This document shows positions 4,846 to 7,261 of a stretch of DNA of 7,261 bases, one piece after another. Origin of the DNA: Bacillota bacterium (GTDB lineage Bacteria; Bacillota; Clostridia; Peptostreptococcales; Anaerovoracaceae). Both the position numbers and the translations under genes were made by a program. The stretch covers positions 1-7,261 of the forward strand of contig JAUNRL010000051.1 in the NCBI GenBank assembly GCA_030535715.1, in the 5' to 3' direction. Below the pieces are notes generated by a model. That model worked only from the letters and a program-made list of their open reading frames with translations, had not been told where the DNA came from and did no database searches. How positions within the stretch are numbered: the stretch's first letter is position 1; every line of letters starts with the position of its first letter.

Positions 4846-6486
4846 CTATTCTTTCTCGATCTCCTTCGCCACGAGGCCCTCCGCCGCGTACATCCTGCGC
4901 AGCAGCGGCTTCTCGATTTTGCCGGTAGGATTGCGCGGCACGTCGGCGAAGATGATCTTACGCGGCCGCTTGTACCGGGGCAAATCCAGACAAAACTCCT
5001 CGATCTCCTCCTCGTAGGTGTCCCTGCCCTCTTTCAGTTCGATGATGGCTGCCGCGATCTCGCCCAATCGGGGATCCGGCATACCGATGACCGCCACGTC
5101 CTTGATGTCGTTGTGCTTGCGGAGGAAGTCCTCAATCTGCACCGGATAGAGGTTCTCTCCGCCGGAGATGATGACGTCCTTTTTCCGGTCAACCAGGTAG
5201 ATGAAGCCGTCCTCGTCCATCTCCGCCATATCGCCGGTGAACAGCCAGCCGTCCTTCAGCACTTCCGCCGTCGCCTCTTCGTCGTTATAGTAGCAGGTCA
5301 TGACGCCGGGGCCGCGAACCGCCAGCTCGCCCACCTTGCCCGCTTCGGTGACATCCTTTCCTTCCACGTCGACGATCCGCGTTTCCCAGCCATAGCCGGC
5401 CTTGCCGATGGCGCCGACCTTATCGATGTTCTCGATGCCCAGATGTACGCATCCCGGGCCGATGGACTCGCTGAGTCCGTAGTTGGTATCATACTCGTGA
5501 TCGGGGAAGACCTTCTTCCAGCGCTTGATCAGGCTGGGCGGCACCGGCTGGGCGCCGATGTGCATCAGCCTCCACTGGTCCAGACGGTACTCTCCGAGAT
5601 CGACTTCGCCGCTGTCGATGGCATCCAGGATGTCCTGGGCCCAGGGCACCAGCAGCCAAACGATGTTGCAGTGCTCCTCGGAAGCCGCCTTGAGGATGAA
5701 CTCCGGTTTGGTCCCCTTGAGAATGACCGCCCGGCTTCCCGCCTGCAGACTGCCGAACCAGTGCATTTTCGCTCCGGTGTGGTACAGGGGCGGAATGCAA
5801 AGGAAGCAGTCCTCCCGGCTCTGGCCGTGGTGCTTCTGCTCACATAGGGCCGAGTGGGTCAGGCTGCGGTGGCGGTGAAGGATTGCTTTGGGGAAACCCG
5901 TCGTCCCCGAAGAAAAGTAGATGGCGCCGAAGTCATCGTCGGTCAAGGTAATATGCGGCGCCTCCGTGGAACAGTACTCAATATACTGGTCGTAGCTCTC
6001 CGCGAAAGTCGGACAGTCCTCGCCCACGTACAGCAGCAGATCCACGTCCGGGATCCGGTCACAGATGGTTTCCATCCGGCCGGTAAACTCCGGACCGAAC
6101 ACCAGTCCCCGGCAGTCCGCCTTCTTCAGGCAGTACTTGATTTCATCGGCGGTGTACCGGAAATTCAGGGGCACGGCCAGCGCGCCCGTCTTCAGGATGC
6201 CGAAATACACCGGCAGCCAGTCCAGGCAGTTCATCATCAGGATGCCGATCTTCTCTCCCTTGTGAATTCCTCGGGTCAACAGGAAATTGGCGAACTTGTT
6301 CGCCTTGATGTCGAACTCTCCCCAGGTCATCTCCTTGCGTCCGATGTCGTGGGGGTTGGCCTCGATCAATGCAAATTCCTTCCATGTGCGCCGGTTGGAA
6401 TCCTCCGCTTCCGGGTTGATCTCCACCAGCGCGATTTCGTCTCTGTATTCTTTTGCGTTCCTGACCAGCAGGTCTGTGATTGGCAT
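4846..6486 (-). CDS. Acyl-CoA synthetase / AMP-dependent carboxylate-CoA ligase (ANL superfamily)
   Basis: Activates a carboxylic acid with ATP to an acyl-adenylate and transfers it to coenzyme A; it is expected in the cytoplasm. The 546 residues contain the complete set of ANL motifs: P-loop FSSGTTGFPK (191-200), PPLYHTGAKMHW (232-243), NYGLSES (335-341), FTGD (416-419), the hinge region DRKKDVIISGGENLYP (433-448) and NPTGK (519-523) with the catalytic Lys523. The many differences from acetyl-CoA synthetase suggest a medium-chain, aromatic or carnitine-like acid, but the substrate cannot be read from the sequence. The N-terminus holds an unusual tandem repeat of 20 residues (19-38 and 39-58). 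The ATG at 6486 shares one base with the stop of the upstream hydrolase (TGATG), and GAGGAAG lies about nine bases before it, so translation is probably coupled. A weak hairpin follows the stop. Class assignment is secure; specificity is unknown. Confidence 0.94.
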   Translation of the reverse strand: MPITDLLVRNAKEYRDEIALVEINPEAEDSNRRTWKEFALIEANPHDIGRKEMTWGEFDIKANKFANFLLTRGIHKGEKIGILMMNCLDWLPVYFGILKTGALAVPLNFRYTADEIKYCLKKADCRGLVFGPEFTGRMETICDRIPDVDLLLYVGEDCPTFAESYDQYIEYCSTEAPHITLTDDDFGAIYFSSGTTGFPKAILHRHRSLTHSALCEQKHHGQSREDCFLCIPPLYHTGAKMHWFGSLQAGSRAVILKGTKPEFILKAASEEHCNIVWLLVPWAQDILDAIDSGEVDLGEYRLDQWRLMHIGAQPVPPSLIKRWKKVFPDHEYDTNYGLSESIGPGCVHLGIENIDKVGAIGKAGYGWETRIVDVEGKDVTEAGKVGELAVRGPGVMTCYYNDEEATAEVLKDGWLFTGDMAEMDEDGFIYLVDRKKDVIISGGENLYPVQIEDFLRKHNDIKDVAVIGMPDPRLGEIAAAIIELKEGRDTYEEEIEEFCLDLPRYKRPRKIIFADVPRNPTGKIEKPLLRRMYAAEGLVAKEIEKE

Positions 6487-7261
6487 CAGTATTCTTCCTC
6501 GTTCCTTCCTATGTCCTCAAATTCCCCGTAGGCGTCGGCGTATTCTCCCGACTCTTCATCCGGCTTCTCTATCGACTCCAGCTCAAGTTCTTCCGCCGGC
6601 TCCCCGGCGTACTCTTCGTCGAAACCGTCCTCGTCAACGGCCTCTTCTTCCGCCGGCACTTCCGCTTCGACCGGAATCTCCTCCGGCGCTTCCTGCTCAA
6701 CCGGAGCGGCCGCTTCCTGTTCATCGGTTTCCGCCGCCTCCGCCTCAGGCTCTGACGGCGCGGCCTGCTCCGACGCATGCCGGATCAGCAGCGGCACGAT
6801 AATGTCTTCGTCCACGTACTCCTTAAACAGCCGTCCGTCTCCGGGTTTGCCGACCACGCTCCCGTAATGGGTCGGAACCGCGATGTCCGGGCGGATGATG
6901 TTGATTAGTTCCGCCGCCTTCTCCGCGTTCATCGTGTATTTCCCGCCGACCGGCACAAAGGCAATGTCGCATCGGACTTCCTTTGCTTCCTCCGTCAGAT
7001 CGGTATCCCCGGCCACATAAATCCGGCGATGATCCAGCGTGACAACGTATCCCACCCATTCATGCCGTCTCGTGTGAAACGGTCTGCGGAGATTATAAGC
7101 GGGAATGGTCTCGATCAGCAGCCCGAAGATATCCAGTGACTGACCCGGATCCATCTGTACCATCTGGGTGGAAATCAGACCCGATTCCGACCAGGCATTC
7201 AGGCAGCTCCTGGGCATGACCAGAAGCGTATCGTCGCGGGCAATCTTCTCAATGGCTTCGG
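6486..7261 (-). CDS. Metallo-beta-lactamase-fold hydrolase (UPF0173/YtkL-like) with long acidic tail; N-terminus outside window
   Basis: Predicted metal-dependent hydrolase of the MBL fold; family members are often annotated only as metal-dependent hydrolases and the substrate is unknown. The frame is open from the right edge (14 codons before the first internal ATG at 7217) to TGA at 6486-6488, giving 257 visible residues. Roughly the first 60-70 residues, including the HxHxDH metal site, are beyond the edge. Seen from the edge: EAIEKIARDDT, the IPAYN strand, WVGYVVTLDHRRIYVAGDTDLT with the metal-bridging Asp, CDIAFVPVGGKYTMNAEKAAEL, and PTHYGS with a zinc-ligand His. These match the C-terminal half of UPF0173-type proteins. 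After RHASEQ the protein should end, but about 94 residues follow that are rich in Glu, Asp, Ala and Pro (40 acidic, 2 basic). They are probably disordered. The stop overlaps the acyl-CoA synthetase start. Fold assignment is strong; the internal ATG 7217 is not the true start. Confidence 0.85.
   Translation of the reverse strand, partial: EAIEKIARDDTLLVMPRSCLNAWSESGLISTQMVQMDPGQSLDIFGLLIETIPAYNLRRPFHTRRHEWVGYVVTLDHRRIYVAGDTDLTEEAKEVRCDIAFVPVGGKYTMNAEKAAELINIIRPDIAVPTHYGSVVGKPGDGRLFKEYVDEDIIVPLLIRHASEQAAPSEPEAEAAETDEQEAAAPVEQEAPEEIPVEAEVPAEEEAVDEDGFDEEYAGEPAEELELESIEKPDEESGEYADAYGEFEDIGRNEEEY

Noticed and set aside
4771..5847. Open plus-strand frame (358 codons) opposite the acyl-CoA synthetase
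   Set aside because: It is antisense to a synthetase with all its catalytic motifs; no ribosome site and no conserved features.
6287..6802. Plus-strand frame rich in Arg and Pro opposite the acidic tail
   Set aside because: The Arg/Pro runs are what Glu/Ala/Pro codons give when read backwards; no ribosome site or family features.

Overview
The window reads as a stretch of the chromosome of an anaerobic, fairly GC-rich member of the Clostridia (Bacillota). This rests on a Clostridia-style TypA/BipA GTPase, a stand-alone rubredoxin, and a membrane-anchored deacetylase with Ig-like repeats. The taxon is inferred from protein flavour only; there is no rRNA or other marker here. No phage, insertion sequence, CRISPR array, tRNA or rRNA is visible.

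Every convincing gene lies on the minus strand, so transcription runs from the right edge to the left. In that order: the 3' part of a metallo-beta-lactamase-fold hydrolase with a long acidic C-terminal tail (6486-7261, start outside the window); an acyl-CoA synthetase of the ANL superfamily (4846-6486), joined to the hydrolase by a TGATG stop/start overlap; a 117-bp gap with a GC-rich palindrome; a 52-residue rubredoxin (4570-4728); exodeoxyribonuclease III (3793-4548), 21 bp behind rubredoxin; a gap of about 120 bp that encodes, on the opposite strand, a fragment of an Elp3-like radical SAM protein; a membrane-anchored polysaccharide deacetylase (2366-3670); uracil-DNA glycosylase (1632-2303), preceded by a promoter-like pair so close to the ATG that a leaderless mRNA is possible; and TypA/BipA (1-1567, C-terminus cut by the left edge).

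These are mostly housekeeping genes in short transcriptional runs rather than one pathway. Uracil-DNA glycosylase and exonuclease III belong to the same repair route: uracil excision, then AP-site incision. The hydrolase and the CoA ligase appear translationally coupled and may act together, though no substrate can be assigned. The deacetylase is an envelope enzyme placed between the two repair genes.

The items most worth a second look are the radical SAM gene remnant that fills the gap between exonuclease III and the deacetylase, the acidic disordered tail on the hydrolase, the 20-residue tandem duplication near the N-terminus of the CoA ligase, and the possible leaderless start of uracil-DNA glycosylase. 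I found no clear evidence of a wholly new multi-gene system.
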